From assembly GCA_963555705.1 (NCBI GenBank), contig OY743186.1:36691241-36755240 (forward strand): a stretch of DNA of 64,000 nt, written 5' to 3'. How positions within the stretch are numbered: the first letter of the stretch is position 1; each line of letters opens with the position of its first letter. This document shows positions 12,101-26,295 of the stretch, one piece after another. The notes beneath the pieces are model-generated. The model did no database searches. It had not been told where the DNA came from and saw nothing but the letters and a program-made list of their open reading frames with translations. This DNA is from Ligustrum vulgare. Lineage: Eukaryota; Streptophyta; Magnoliopsida; Lamiales; Oleaceae. Made by a program: the position numbers and the translations under genes.

Positions 12101-13702
12101 GACCACCTTGGCACAGTTGCTTACAAACTGACTGACATTTTGGATCAGCAGACCTTGGATATTTCAAACATGGATTTAAAGATTACGTGTATAAATCAGG
12201 TAACTTCACTCTCCAGTTAGTGAAGATGTTTTAGAGGATCAACTCATGATCGAGGCTGAAATTTGACTTTTGATGTCAGCAAATTTTAACATGCAAAATT
12301 TATGCGGAAAAAGAAGGTCTTAGGCAGCAGCAGTTGTTAGCAATCATCCCAAGGCATCACAAGCATTATATCTTGCCAAGTAAGACTAGTCATTAGTGGA
12401 TTATTTTTTAAAAAGTTGTCTGAGATCAGTAATCTTTCATTCCCCTGTTTAATTTCCCCCCGGTTGACTGCCAAGCCAGATTCTGTCAACAAGAAGGTGC
12501 ACTTTAGTCCACAATTACAGACAGATGCTAGTCAACATATCCGGCCAAGGCCTCATCGCTATCCTTCAGGTAACTTATCTTTCTCTGTATTTTTGTTAAT
12601 TGTAATGGTGTATGAGTCGCTTGTTTGCTGATATATAATTTGTGGATCTTGGTTACGTGGTACTGCACTTTCATACAGGTGCTTCTGCAGCAACAACTCT
12701 TTCATGGCATTTAGCATCAGAAACAAAGTCTACCTTGAAACCATCTCCCCATAGGATGTTAAGGTTGGTCCTCGAACTCTGTCTCCTAGTTGTAATAGAC
12801 TAAACTATGTCTATTTCTGCACTAAGTAGGGTTGCCATTAAATCTTTTAAAAGCGTGAAGTGTATTCACTTATCTGTTGCAGCAATGGAGACCCAAATAT
12901 TTCTGGAAAAACATACGGTGCATTTAACTTAGGTAAGCAACAAGTAAACTTGTACTTATTATCTTGATGATGTATGCACCATATATAGAGGTGTTTACTT
13001 TTATTCCCTTCTCTTTTATAAAGCGGATTCTGACGAGAGTACCAAGATGAAGTCCACTGCAGCTTCTGATGCAGCTACATCCATACCAACACCAGTCACA
13101 AGACGGGTAATGTCAAGATTTTCCAGCAGTTACATCATATTTTTGCAGTTGCATTTCTGATTCAGTGAGGATGGACTGTTGAATTGTTGGCATTTTTGTA
13201 TTTTCAAATTTTATTCAGGGAGAAGGGACCTTTAGTCTGTTGGGCTTTTTATTTCTAGTGATGTGATATATTTTGTACATTTTTACAGTAATCCCCTGTT
13301 TGGCGGGGATTAAAATCAGATTTTAATAGACTTTGGTAAAACTTAATAAAATGTGTGGCTGAAAAGTTTTGAGTACATAAAATATGTGGTTAAAATTAAT
13401 TGTTGACATTGTTAAAAAAAATTGTTGACGTTGAGTTAGATTAAAACCTGAATTTTAATCCTACCAAACAGGTGCTAAATTTACTCGTGTTTGTAAGGCC
13501 ATTGTGTATGTGAGAGCAAGAAATTATTAGGAAATTGTTTCTTTTGCAGGAATTTCTGGAGGACTCGAAACCTATGACTCCATTTAGGTCATTCGACAGT
13601 CCAACACAAAGAGAGATTGTTCGTACTCCTGTTCGTAGTAAAAGTGTGCTGTCGAACTTCTTTGTCAAGCAGAAGACGTCAAAGCTGAAGAGCAATGCAT
13701 GA
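9115..13702 (+). CDS. ABIL: ABI-like (ABIL) subunit of the SCAR/WAVE complex, nine exons
   Basis: Exons: 9115-9207, 10703-10785, 12049-12199, 12280-12379, 12480-12569, 12679-12763, 12883-12932, 13024-13106, 13550-13702. All junctions are GT-AG, and the joined frame is open for 295 residues, matching plant ABIL proteins of about 300. Known role: the Abl-interactor-like subunit of the WAVE complex, which activates ARP2/3 actin nucleation in cell shaping. Seen: the conserved N-terminal helical domain (MTFDEMSMERSKNF; ELKNLRPQLYSAADYCEKSY; NYAVRALVNAVDHLGTVAYK), a QQQLLAIIPRHHKHYILP block, SVNKKVHFSP, then a low-complexity middle and a conserved basic tail (VRTPVRSKSVLSNFFVKQK). The start at 9115 gives the usual N-terminus; an in-frame ATG at 9043 would add 24 residues. 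Intron 1 is 1.5 kb and holds a tandem duplication; the last intron holds a MITE. Which ABIL paralogue this is cannot be told from sequence alone. Confidence 0.92.
9730..9751. repeat. Poly-C run in ABIL intron 1
   Basis: About 22 consecutive cytosines, directly followed by an A and T-rich tract. The length is likely unstable both biologically and in sequencing. Confidence 0.8.
10111..10566. repeat. Tandem duplication of 228 bp in ABIL intron 1
   Basis: 10111-10338 is repeated at 10339-10566 with a single difference that I can see (GTAGAAAGG versus GTAGAAAGC). The units begin AAGCTTTACATACTTCC and end CTCATTGAAAATT. Near identity implies a very recent event or an assembly duplication. It lies about 140 bases upstream of the exon 2 acceptor and does not alter coding sequence. 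Confidence 0.95.
13292..13475. mobile_element. Tourist-like MITE, family M3, in the last ABIL intron
   Basis: 184 bp bounded by TAA on both sides (13289-13291 and 13476-13478). Ends TCCCCTGTTTGGCGGGGATT and, inverted, GCACCTGTTTGGTAGGATT. The interior contains inverted TTAAAATC(A/T)(G/C)A-type blocks. Related copies lie at 54420-54587 in a GBF intron, and degenerate copies around 330-485 and 60320-60480. Confidence 0.8.
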
Positions 13703-14298
13703 ATCCCTGCATCAACCGCCAAGGTAAATTCCATTCTGGCAAATATTTCTACATGGAAAGGCAGTCTTCTACATTTGGAAGGCATCATCATCAATATTCA
13801 TGTCATACTCGTTGACTATATTCTTATTCCTTGATTCCTTCTGTTCTCTGGATAATAACTAGCTGGGAGTGTATATTAGTCAGCTAAGAAGTGTTATATG
13901 CTTTTCAAGCAAATTGTTGGAATTATGATTGTATAATTGCCTTGTGCAAAACAAGTTTGGACATTACAATGGACAAGACTTTAGTTTTTTTTTTTTTCCC
14001 CCCCCCGTGTATTTTATCATAACGAACATGTCATCGGTGTTCAAAATTTTATATCTGCACATGTTTTTTCATACGCTTTGAACGTGTACTCTTATTTGCA
14101 CAAGACGAAGCTTGTAGTTCTTGTAAATGTACGATTTCATCAATTCTTCGCAAGTTAATCAATAATACTGTTTTTTTTCCTACGTGATAAACACGCTCTC
14201 AATGTATATTATTTGGAATCTTATTGGTTGTTAAATGCCTAAGATTTTAGGTCTTTTATTAGTTAGCACTTGGCCCGAGTTAATTCGACCTTCATAAT
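13703..14298. other. ABIL 3' flank
   Basis: Presumed 3'UTR. A GT-containing AAGGTAAATT just after the stop could be a 3'UTR donor site. A T-run followed by a C-run sits at about 13986-14005. No gene. Confidence 0.4.
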
Positions 14299-15147
14299 CA
14301 AGGGCGGAACCAATGGGGGCTGCACTGGGCCACGGCCCAGCTCAATCTGCAGCCTGATGTTGAAGATTTAAAAAAAAAAAAGGCAATAGCCCAGATTAAA
14401 AACGAATTGGCCCAGCTTAAAAACAAAATGGCCCAGACGACAGTTGCTGTCTTGCTGGTTATTACCCAGCATGAACTCCCCTGCCTGCAGCTCGCTGCTC
14501 CACTGAAGTCTGAGGACCGAGGGTTGAGAGTGACTGAGTGAGAGACGAACGAAGACGACGATTTGGAACTGCTCCACTACCGCGCCAGCGCCTCCGTCGA
14601 CTCACGACTGCTACTGCTCTGTGCATGCCTCCGGCTCCGTGTCCGTGTCGTCGACCTTCGCAGCTTCGCTGCTAGCGTGCGCTTGCCTTCAAACTTCAAT
14701 TCAATTCGAGTTTTCACCTCTTTCATTAAGGTAAACTGATTAATTATGCCAATTTCTGTTGATTTCTTTTGAAGATTATAAACAATTCTCTCTGCCCTAA
14801 TTTTTTGATTTGTGTCCTAATTTCAATTTTTAGTTTCTGCCCTAATTTTTTGATTTGTGTCCTAATTTCAATTTTTAGTTTCTGCCTTAATTTTAGTTTA
14901 TCAATTTGTTTGATTTTGTGCCCTAAATCCTAATTGATGAGAAAATTGATGATGACACAACAATGCTATTTAGTATTTAGTAATTTCAGTTTTTTGAGGT
15001 TGGAGATGATAATTTTTAATTTGGCATTTGGCAAACAATTTGCTGATTTAGTGGTGCTGTGCCCTAACTGTTGAATATTTGTAATTGAAAAATGAAGATT
15101 GATGTTGGCATTTGGGATTCTTGATTATGCATATGTTATAATGAGTA

Positions 15148-16807
15148 ATGGTCACACAACCTCCTAAGAAGAAAGGCAAAATAACATTGCATTCTTTCTT
15201 CAAATCAACACCAAATGACAATCAACAATCTCAACCGAATGATAATCAACAGTCTCAACAAAATGACAACCAACAATCTCAACCGAATGATAATCAAAAG
15301 TCTCCTCAAAATGACAATCAACAATCTCAACCGAGTGATAATCAACAATCTCTTCCAATTCCATCTTCTGATATTGAACGTGATCCAGGAAAAAGGAAGA
15401 AAATATGTGACTATCCTATTGATAAAAGGGATGAGGTAAGACGGGCATATTTAATAGTAGGTCCTTATCAACCTAAACTTCGAGATTATAAAGTTAGGAT
15501 GTATAAGGATAGATGTCGTCATTTTCAATACAGTTGGTTTAGTCAATTTTATTGGTTGGAGTATTCGCCTTCAACACATAAGGCTTATTGCTTTCCATGT
15601 TTTATTTTTTCCAATGATGGACAACAGACTTCTTCTTCTTCGGCATTAGTAACTAATGAATTTGATAGCGAGTTCAGGGAAAGGAGTGTGCATTTCTTGG
15701 TCATGTTGGTTCTTCATCTTCATCACCTTATAATAGGTGTGTGACAAGTGCTCAAGTTTTAATGAGAACATCTCAACACATTGATAAGGTCATGTATAGA
15801 ATTAGCAAAGAGGAAGTTTTGAAAAATAGGTTGCGGCTAAAGACTACAATAATGACTGTTAGTTATCTAGTATTGCAAGGGTGTGCTTTGAGAGGTCATG
15901 ATGAATCTGAAGGTTCATCGAATCGTGGGAATGTGATTGAGATGATTAAACGTTTTGGTGAAATGAATGAAGCAGTTAAAAATGTTGTATTGCATAATGC
16001 ACCAAAAAATGCCCAATATACTTCTGGAGAGATTCAGAAAGAGCTTTTGGCAATAATAGCCAATAGAGTGCGTCGGATGATTCGCGAGGAGATTGGAGAT
16101 GCTTACTTTTCACTTCTTGTAGATGAAGCACAAGATGAATCTCAAAAAGAGCAAATGGCCATTATTTTGAGGTTTGTGAACACTTCAGGTATTCTAGTAG
16201 AACGTTTCTTTGCTATCAGAGCGGTCAGTGAGACTTTTTCAGAGACACTAAAAAATCATATATCAGATGTTCTTGGTCAGTACAATCTTCAAGTTTATAA
16301 ATTGAGAGGACAGGGGTATGATGGAGCTAGCAATATGCGTGGCCAATGGAATGGACTTCAAGCACTATTTCTTAAAGATTGCCCATATGCGTACTATGTC
16401 CATTGTTTTGCTCATTGATTGCAGTTAACTCTAGTTGCTGCAGCCAAGAGAGACATGCTTTGTTAAGTGAATTGAAATTTTATGGTGATGATGTGGCTCG
16501 TGATCCTCAATTTGAAGTACCTACACTAGCAAAATTAAGCGAGAAGTTGGTTGAGACTAGAAGATCAGAGGATTACAAGATGATAACTAGATTGATTCGC
16601 CTTGTGTTAACATTACCTGTTTCTACGGCGACTACCGAGAGAGCATTTTCAGCGATGAAACATGTGAAGACGACAATTCGCAGCAAAATGGGTGACGAGT
16701 TTCTTGCTGATCGTATGACAATTTATGTTGAGAGAGGCCTCGTGGATAAAATAGATATAGATTCTATTATTGAAGAATTCGAAGCTATGAAAGATCGTCG
16801 CTCATAG
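15148..16807 (+). pseudogene. hAT-family transposase, TTF zinc finger plus DUF4371 plus dimerization domain, broken
   Basis: Three segments in three frames. 15148-15744: N-terminus with a polyglutamine-like repeat and a TTF-type zinc finger (CRHFQYSWFSQFYWLEYS; AYCFPCFIFSN). 15741-16418: DUF4371-like catalytic half (SLLVDEAQDESQKEQ; GQGYDGASNMRGQWNG; YYVHCFAH), preceded by a frameshift near 15700-15740 and closed by a TGA where an Arg codon is expected after CFAH. 16440-16807: C-terminal hAT dimerization domain (LPVSTATTERAFSAMKHVK). The large insertion region that normally separates the last two parts is missing, as an internal deletion at about 16450. The product cannot be an active transposase, although the ends could be moved in trans. 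Confidence 0.88.
15211..15354 (+). repeat. Six 24-bp coding repeats in the transposase N-terminus
   Basis: Six imperfect 24-bp units encode PNDNQQSQ-like octapeptides between a basic N-terminal segment and the zinc finger. The repeat keeps the reading frame and gives a flexible Gln/Asn-rich linker. It probably varies in copy number between elements. Confidence 0.9.
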
Positions 16808-17015
16808 CTTTCTTTAGCTAATTTTAGATCTTGAATGTTTTTTTGTTTTTGTTTTGGAAATGTAACAAATTCTTGTAAGTTTTTTTTATTATTGTAAATT
16901 ATTTGGAAAATATTAAATTCTCATAAAATTGGCTTTGTGATTACCCCCCTTAACTCCCCCCTCCCCCTCCTAGCCCCCCTCTCTCGGGATTCCTGGCTCC
17001 GCCCCTGGTCATAAT

Positions 17016-17740
17016 ATGATGTTTCATTAGGTATCAGTACTATTTTTGATATTGCAAAGAAAGGAACGCCTCTTCATTGATTTTACATAATTTTCAGAGC
17101 AATCAAGGATTCAAATTTGATGATAATCGGATTGAACTTGGTCCGTTTTTAATCCATTGTAAGATTTGAACTAAAAATTCAAATAAAATATGTTCCCTAT
17201 CGAATTGAATTGACTTGAATGAATTTTCCGTCCTCTTAGGACTAAGATTAAAGATGGAAGCAGGAGAAAGGAGCTAGTTGATGATATATGCATAAATTTA
17301 TGTTTTACTACATTTGTTTTTCAATAATTCTATGTAAATATTTTTTTTGGAACATAAAAATTGGACATTGTCGACCTAACGCATCTTGATTGGATGAAAA
17401 AGATATGTCCATGTGATGAAGCAAAAGACTCGCCTCTTCATCGCATCGAAAAGATATGATCAAAGTCCAGCTGTGATCAAGAGTTCAAGACGGATGAAAA
17501 CATGATAAAGTTAAAGACTTTAAAGTCAAGATACTCAGATTGAAAAATCCCTAATATTGACAGTCTGTGGGGTCCAAGAAATTTGGATTGCTCTCACACT
17601 TGGAGTTGAAAAACAAACTTCCTTCTCGCAGTCAAATTTCAGCAAGTCATTTTTTGAATTGGAATTTAGAAATTCTAAATTTGTAGAGAGAAGAAGAGTT
17701 GACAATAATTGGGCAGCGGCTCTGCAAAACATAAGCAACC
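17016..17740. other. Intergenic, no gene recognised
   Basis: AT-rich with short frames only. It ends in the 3' flank of the minus-strand tRNA. Confidence 0.4.
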
Positions 17741-17744
17741 AAAA
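17741..17744 (-). terminator. RNA polymerase III T-run of the tRNA-Gly gene
   Basis: A run of four T on the minus strand, 11 bases after the tRNA 3' end, is the expected minimal Pol III stop signal. Confidence 0.6.
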
Positions 17745-17755
17745 CGAGCACATCA

Positions 17756-17827
17756 TGCGTCTGCCGGGAGTCGAACCCGGGTCTATTGCTTGGAAGGCAA
17801 TTATCCTAACCGTTGGACTACAGACGC
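17756..17827 (-). tRNA. tRNA-Gly (anticodon TCC)
   Basis: Folds as a full 72-nt cloverleaf on the minus strand. The acceptor stem is GCGTCTG paired with CAGACGC, plus discriminator A. The D arm is GTCC...GGAT, the anticodon stem ATTGC/GCAAT has loop CTTCCAA (anticodon TCC), and the T arm is CGGGTTCGACTCCCG. Internal A and B boxes are intact (B box GGTTCGACTCC). There is no intron. CCA is not encoded, as normal for a nuclear gene. It reads GGA glycine codons. Confidence 0.96.
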
Positions 17828-19110
17828 TCGTTGTAATACCGTTATAAGTCTTATTTTAAAATATATCCACTATTCTTGGTCAAACTACTCAACAATTATG
17901 AGACAGGAAAAAGAGCTCTCTCTCGTTAGACCAGACCGCCGGAAAACAACAAAAATGCTAAACGATCTATATGATCTATCAATGTGAGTATGTTATTCAT
18001 CTAACATTGTTCGGAAAACAATAATAATAAATCTCTATTTGATTCAAATAAATATAAGATTTTAAAAATTGATAGAATATATGTAATATAATTATAAAGT
18101 TGTAAATTTCATGAAAGGTGAGGTCAAAAATAATTATTAACTTTAATTAATTTATAATATAAAAACTTTTTAATTGAGCCAAACATGAGCTAAGAAATTT
18201 GTTAAGCGATTTAAGTGTTTCTAACTTGTATTATAAAATTGTCAATGCACAGATGAAACTAAACCATGTTAGGAGGTACGACCTTTAAGTATCACATTAG
18301 ACAGTTGTGATTGCACTTTGAGTCTTTCACCCACAATGAGAATCTTCGGATTTGAATTTTCATTTTTGTTGAATTATTATTATTATTTTATAAATATACA
18401 TCTATAAATATATTAGTTGCGTTCATCTATTTAAAAAAGAGTTTTTAAATCAAACAAGAGTTGAAATATGTAGACCCTTCTATGAATATAAAACAAGAAA
18501 ACTTCTTTATTTTTCACAAACATTCTGATATTTGACTATATAACTCCTCTCTTTGATGAACGGTTTATAAATTAATTTATAAATCACACAATTTTTCAAA
18601 TCACTTTTTAATCACACATATTTTCTCTCTTCACATTTTAGTCATAGATTTTACCTCAAAATCATAAATAAACCACTACGATGTTACCAAATGAAGACTT
18701 ATATCAAAGTACATCGATAAATTTAGAGACTTCCATGTAAACAATGATAAAATTTAATGCAATCCGAAAGATTGGAAAACCCGACCTCAAAGAAAGCTTC
18801 GATTATTTTTCCCTATCTCGTCCCAATAATACACACGCACGCTGACAAAAAGAACGACTCTGCAGAGACGAGCTTCATTGTTCAGTTTCACAGTAATATT
18901 GAAATCAATTCAAGTTAAGAGCATTGCTCAAAATTACACCTCAGACAGGAATAACAAACAATCTTTTCTCAAATAGTGTTCCATATGAACAATTCAAAGC
19001 ATAATCCAATAGGGCAATGATTCAAACTTCAAAGCTATATACTACACTTGTCCATCCCAAGAGAGACATCATTTTCTACATCATAGAAGCCCCCGTCATG
19101 GATTACCACG
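17828..19110. other. Intergenic and UBC 3'UTR
   Basis: Holds an M2-type Tourist-like MITE at about 18551-18700 and, near 18850-19110, the presumed 3'UTR of the minus-strand ubiquitin-conjugating enzyme gene. No further gene. Confidence 0.5.
18551..18700. mobile_element. Tourist-like MITE, family M2, eroded ends
   Basis: Shares with 8264-8427 the TTTATAAAT...CACACAATTTTTCAAATCACTTTTTAATCACACATATTTTC order and a terminal GTTACCAAATGAAGACTTA. The left end is degenerate. Confidence 0.6.
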
Positions 19111-22098
<2,988 letters not shown>

Positions 22099-22950
22099 TC
22101 AAACAAATCAACGCAGTTACTTCGATCTGTCCAATATTCTTATTTCAGAAGAAAAAAAAAAAGAAACGTGAATATGGGTGAAAAATGTATGCTGAAGAGA
22201 TAGGTAATGTGGGGTGGACTGACCTGTGCGGATGCTTTGCTTTTCGTCCTTTGGATCAGAATAATAAAAGGGGAATTCACAATGTCCAAATCCATGCTTG
22301 TCATTTGGGATTGGTCTAATGTTGGTAAATTTTACAAAAAATGGTCAAATTTAGCACACCGGTTTGATTTTAAATTTAATTCAAAATCAACGACTGATTT
22401 AAGGATAAATATATTGACTCCACACTTTTTGTTATTCACACCATATTTAAATTGCAATGAAGATTCCTAATTTTTTCTTATTTTTACATTTACCCCGACA
22501 AGTTTTTTTTATAATTTTTTTTATCATCAACTTTTTATTCATTTTTACATCTTGTCTTTAAAGACGATTTTCGTTCAAAATATTTGTTATGAGTGTGAAA
22601 AATATTTATTTATTTCTCATACGTTTAAATAATCAACATAAATAACTAATACAAAAATTAAACAAAATATTTACACATCTTTTCAGAGCAAATTAGCAAA
22701 ATATTTGAAAAGAAATCTTGGTTAGAAACAAAATATGTTAATTAATTGAATGTTATGAATAATAATGGAATTAAAAAAAGTTGAGGACACAAAAGCAACA
22801 GTAAACAAATAATAAAGATCTTTCTTGCAATTAAAATGTGGTATAAATATAAAAAAATGTGGTGTAAATATAATTACCCTTGATTTTACAATACATTTTA
22901 TTAGATCAATAATTTTTCAATCATTTATCTCATCAGTTTTTATATCAAAA
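22099..22950. other. UBC promoter region and AT-rich flank
   Basis: The first 150 bases are the 5'UTR and core promoter of the UBC gene. The remainder is AT-rich without coding signal and runs up to a Helitron terminus. Confidence 0.45.
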
Positions 22951-23807
22951 CTAGTAATTTCAGTCGTGCGATGCACGAGAATATATATTTAAATAATAAA
23001 AGATCATAAATTTCAATAATTTTTATGCTTTATTGTTAACTTTATTGAAAATGCAAATTTATATAATTTCTGCATTTGATTCTTGTATTTAGCATTTTTT
23101 TTTAATTTTCATCCAAAAAATCTATCACAATAATTATAAATGTGTGTTCAATCTCAACCCAACAAATATTTATATTTAACTAATAAAATTATATTTTATT
23201 TACAAAATCAAGTAGTTAAAATAATAATTACGAAAGTCACAAATTATCATGATACGACAATTGGACAACGTGAGAGATCAAAAAATTATATCGAAAATTT
23301 TATAGTACCATATAATCTTTAAATTTATTAAAATTAAGAATGAGTAAAAATATTAGCATCCGTTTGGTAATTTTATCTATAAATTTATTTACAAACAACT
23401 CATTTTTTAACTATGCACATTTTTCGAAATTACATTTTTTAACTATACACATTCCTCGAGAAGCAACATTTATGCGAGCATCCTCATTGGATTGTTAATT
23501 TTAGCAAGCTTTTTATGCTATCAGATAAGTAATAAAATGAATGTTAAGAGTATCTCCAATTCAATTATCAAACAGCTACTCATGAAAACTTCAACTTTCA
23601 ACATCTGAATAGATTATGGTATAAGAATTAATAATTATATTAATCATGCTCAAGATTACAAATTTAAAGCCCGGCCCTCCGAAGATAAATCCACATTTCG
23701 GAAACAAGACATAAAAGCAAAGGTGGAGTCAACAGAAAACAACGTTTGACTACAAATGCATCCATTGCAATTTTGAGTTCCTCATCCGCTTTTCTCTTTT
23801 CACTTTT
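22951..23807 (-). mobile_element. Helitron-like unit H1 (non-autonomous)
   Basis: Read on the minus strand, the 3' terminus ends CTAG (22951-22954), preceded about 10 bases earlier by a perfect 6-bp stem hairpin TCGTGC-GAT-GCACGA (22964-22978). A short hairpin before a CTRR end is the Helitron 3' signature. The segment around 23215-23350 is homologous to 31610-31860 and 58620-58870. The 5' end is not clear; the next unit starts near 23808. A fragment of M2 MITE with a GCATCCGTTTGGTA end sits at about 23354. Confidence 0.6.
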
Positions 23808-24670
23808 CTACTATTATTTCACTCGTGCAATGTACGATATTATATCGAAACATATAATTACGATTGTAATATTTTCTAAATTTTTTTGATTATATATCAA
23901 ACATGTGTATGATAAAATAAATAGAAACATAATAAAATGACATTGTAATTTGAAAAAAAGGAAAAAATAATTTAAACAATAATCAACTAATGTATAGTGT
24001 TTAAATGAAAAATAATATCTGGTACAATTGAAGATCATTTAAAATTTATTTTAGTTATTTGTTGTATAAAAAGGTATAAATCCAAGGAGTCCCACGTAGT
24101 TTATTACAATGCATTGAAAACTTAAGTATTTAGACATTAAAATAATGAAACAAATAAATAAAAAATATCAAACAAACCACTATTTCAAGGAAATGGAGAA
24201 TGATTTGAAATAATTTTTATTTGTATTTATTAAAAAAAAATTAAAAATATACATTCAGAAAACTGTTACAACAAAAATTACATTAACTATTTAATTTAAA
24301 AATAAATATAAAATTAATAAACGTAAACCTAGGAAATATAGTAGGGAATCGAATGTACAATATAAACATGTAATATAACCCAAATGCAATAGTCGTACAT
24401 AAATTCATAATTCGTTCAAAATTAAAACGTCTAGGTAAAAAGGAAACAAAATACAAATAATTGTCAAATAGAATATAAAGATATCAAATAGAATATTTAA
24501 GTGAAGATGTTGTAAATTAAAATAAGACAAAGATTTAATCAATTACATAATAAGTTCGAAAATAATTTTTGTTTGTATTTATAAAAAAGAAAACTAAATT
24601 ACTAAAAACTATACGTCAAGAAAACTATTGCAATAAAAATTACATTAACTATTCAATTGAAAAAAAAAAA

Positions 24671-24707
<37 letters not shown>

Positions 24708-24879
24708 TTTAAAAAGTAAAAATTTAATAAACCAAAGTAAATATAATAGTGGTTCGAATATAATCCAAATGTAAACTTAAATAGTCAAACATGCATTGAT
24801 TAACCAAATAATTAACTCTATTGGGTTCACACCATGTGTTCACACTAAATCACTACTTTATTTTTAATTTTTAAATATA
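23808..24879 (-). mobile_element. Helitron-like unit H2 (non-autonomous)
   Basis: The minus-strand 3' end resembles the other units but is eroded (hairpin TCGTGCAATGTACGA at about 23823-23837; terminal CTAT/CTA instead of CTAG). The 5' side ends with the block GTTCACACTAAATCACTACTTTA, which recurs at the 5' side of units H3 and H4. The interior has two copies of the roughly 270-bp repeat described separately, and an (AAT)n microsatellite at about 24668-24703. Confidence 0.5.
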
Positions 24880-25286
24880 CTAGAGTTTCAACAGTGAGAT
24901 GCACGACATCATGTCGAAACATCAATATTTTCTAAATTTTTTTAATTATGTGTCAAACATATGTATAATGAAATAGATAGGAAAATACTAAAATAATATT
25001 ATAATTAAACTACATTCGTAGTCGAGTTTTGAAAAACTTCTATATAAATTATATTCGTAATTGAGTTTGTTCTATTTTCATCTTTATCACAAAGGATAAT
25101 CTTCAAACTACTGCGATTCGTCACTCTAGAGACTGCAAAGTAAAATTGTCCATGACTAAAAATCGGTTTCTTTAAATAAAGACCAACATTGGAAAGTGAT
25201 TTTCATTGACTCTTGTTGATATTCATAGCATACGAAGTTACCAACTGAAATTGTCTCCTCTTGAACTTGAAAGACAGTCTTGCATG

Positions 25287-26295
25287 TATTTGATTGAAAA
25301 GATGGAAAATAGATGGTAAGAAAATATTTTTTAAGAATTAATTTGTATGGAAATTATTTTACTGAAAAATATTAATTGGAAGTATTTGATTTGATTAATT
25401 TTTGGCTGAAAATTAGAAAAATTTCCTAATTATGTTGTTTGATTGACATTATTTTCCATGACAAATAAAACAAAATTTTGCTATTTTAATAAAAAATATT
25501 TTTTATTTTTATTTTTCACTCATTTGTACTTGATAATAGTAATATTTAAATCATTGAACAAAATAATTCAATTAACAAAAAAAAAAAATAATCAAACGTG
25601 ACAAAAAATATATTTTCCACCTTAGGTGGAAAATATTTTCAAGACAAATGAGTTAAGGCTGCGTTTGATAGCGATGATGAAATTTGGGTGGAAAGAAAAT
25701 GAATTCCAGATAATTGAATTTTAGGGAATTGGAAGTTTAATGTATTTGATTTGTTTAATTTTCTAGGTGGAAAAAGTAGGGAATTTTTCAACTTTTGTTG
25801 TTTGATTGACATTATTTTCCATGAAAAATAAAGTAAAATCTTATATTTCAATAAAAAAATATTTTTTTCACACATTTGTACTTGATAATAATAATGTTAT
25901 TTTTTAGAAAAAATAAATCAATTAACAACAATAAAAAGGATCAAATGTAACGAAAATGGTATAAGATTTTTCATGAAAAATAAAACCTCATTTCTCCCTT
26001 GAAAAATGAATTCATTCAAAACAAGAAAAATACTGGATTTCGAGGCAAGTGGGAAAATGAATTCCATATAAAATTTAGGCAATCAAACAACGCAAAGTTA
26101 TAAAATCACATGGAAAAATCATATTTTCCATGGAAAATAATGCGAATCAAAGTGTTATTTAATTGGTTGTACCTTGAAAAATATTTTCTAAGGTAAATTT
26201 TCCAACCAAACACTAAAATACAAAAGATGGAAAATATTTTCCATAATTTTACATTTTTCAGGTAAATGACAATGAATCAAACATAGTCTAAAATG
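25287..26295. mobile_element. Tourist-like MITE family M4 inside the helicase, interrupted by another MITE
   Basis: Sequence beginning GCATGTATTTGATTGAAAAG and ending TGAATCAAACATAGTC corresponds to the uninterrupted MITE at about 28235-28690 in the next Helitron unit. Here it is split by family M1 at 25657-26149. The inverted ends (TGTTTGATTC-like) resemble Tourist elements. The exact termini and target duplication are uncertain. Confidence 0.6.
25657..26149. mobile_element. Tourist-like MITE, family M1, copy 2, nested in M4
   Basis: Starts GGCTGCGTTTGATAGCG after TAA (25654-25656). The interior matches 32253-32733 in opposite orientation. The right end is eroded (GCGAATCAAA). The uninterrupted relative at 28545-28575 reads GAGTTAAGTGTGTTTTAATT, which shows the pre-insertion site. 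Confidence 0.75.

Larger units (their letters stand above)
14299..17007 (+). mobile_element. hAT transposon, zinc-finger MYM/TTF-type, decayed and internally deleted
   Basis: The ends are inverted: CAAGGGCGGAACCA at the left, and CAGGGGCGGAGCCA as the reverse complement of the right end (12 of 14 match). The flanks TTCATAAT (14291-14298) and GTCATAAT (17008-17015) form a near-perfect 8-bp target duplication, the size expected for hAT. The 2.7-kb element encodes a broken transposase (15148-16807). The left subterminal region is GC-rich with repeated GGCCCAG motifs; the right has CCCCCT tracts. Confidence 0.9.
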
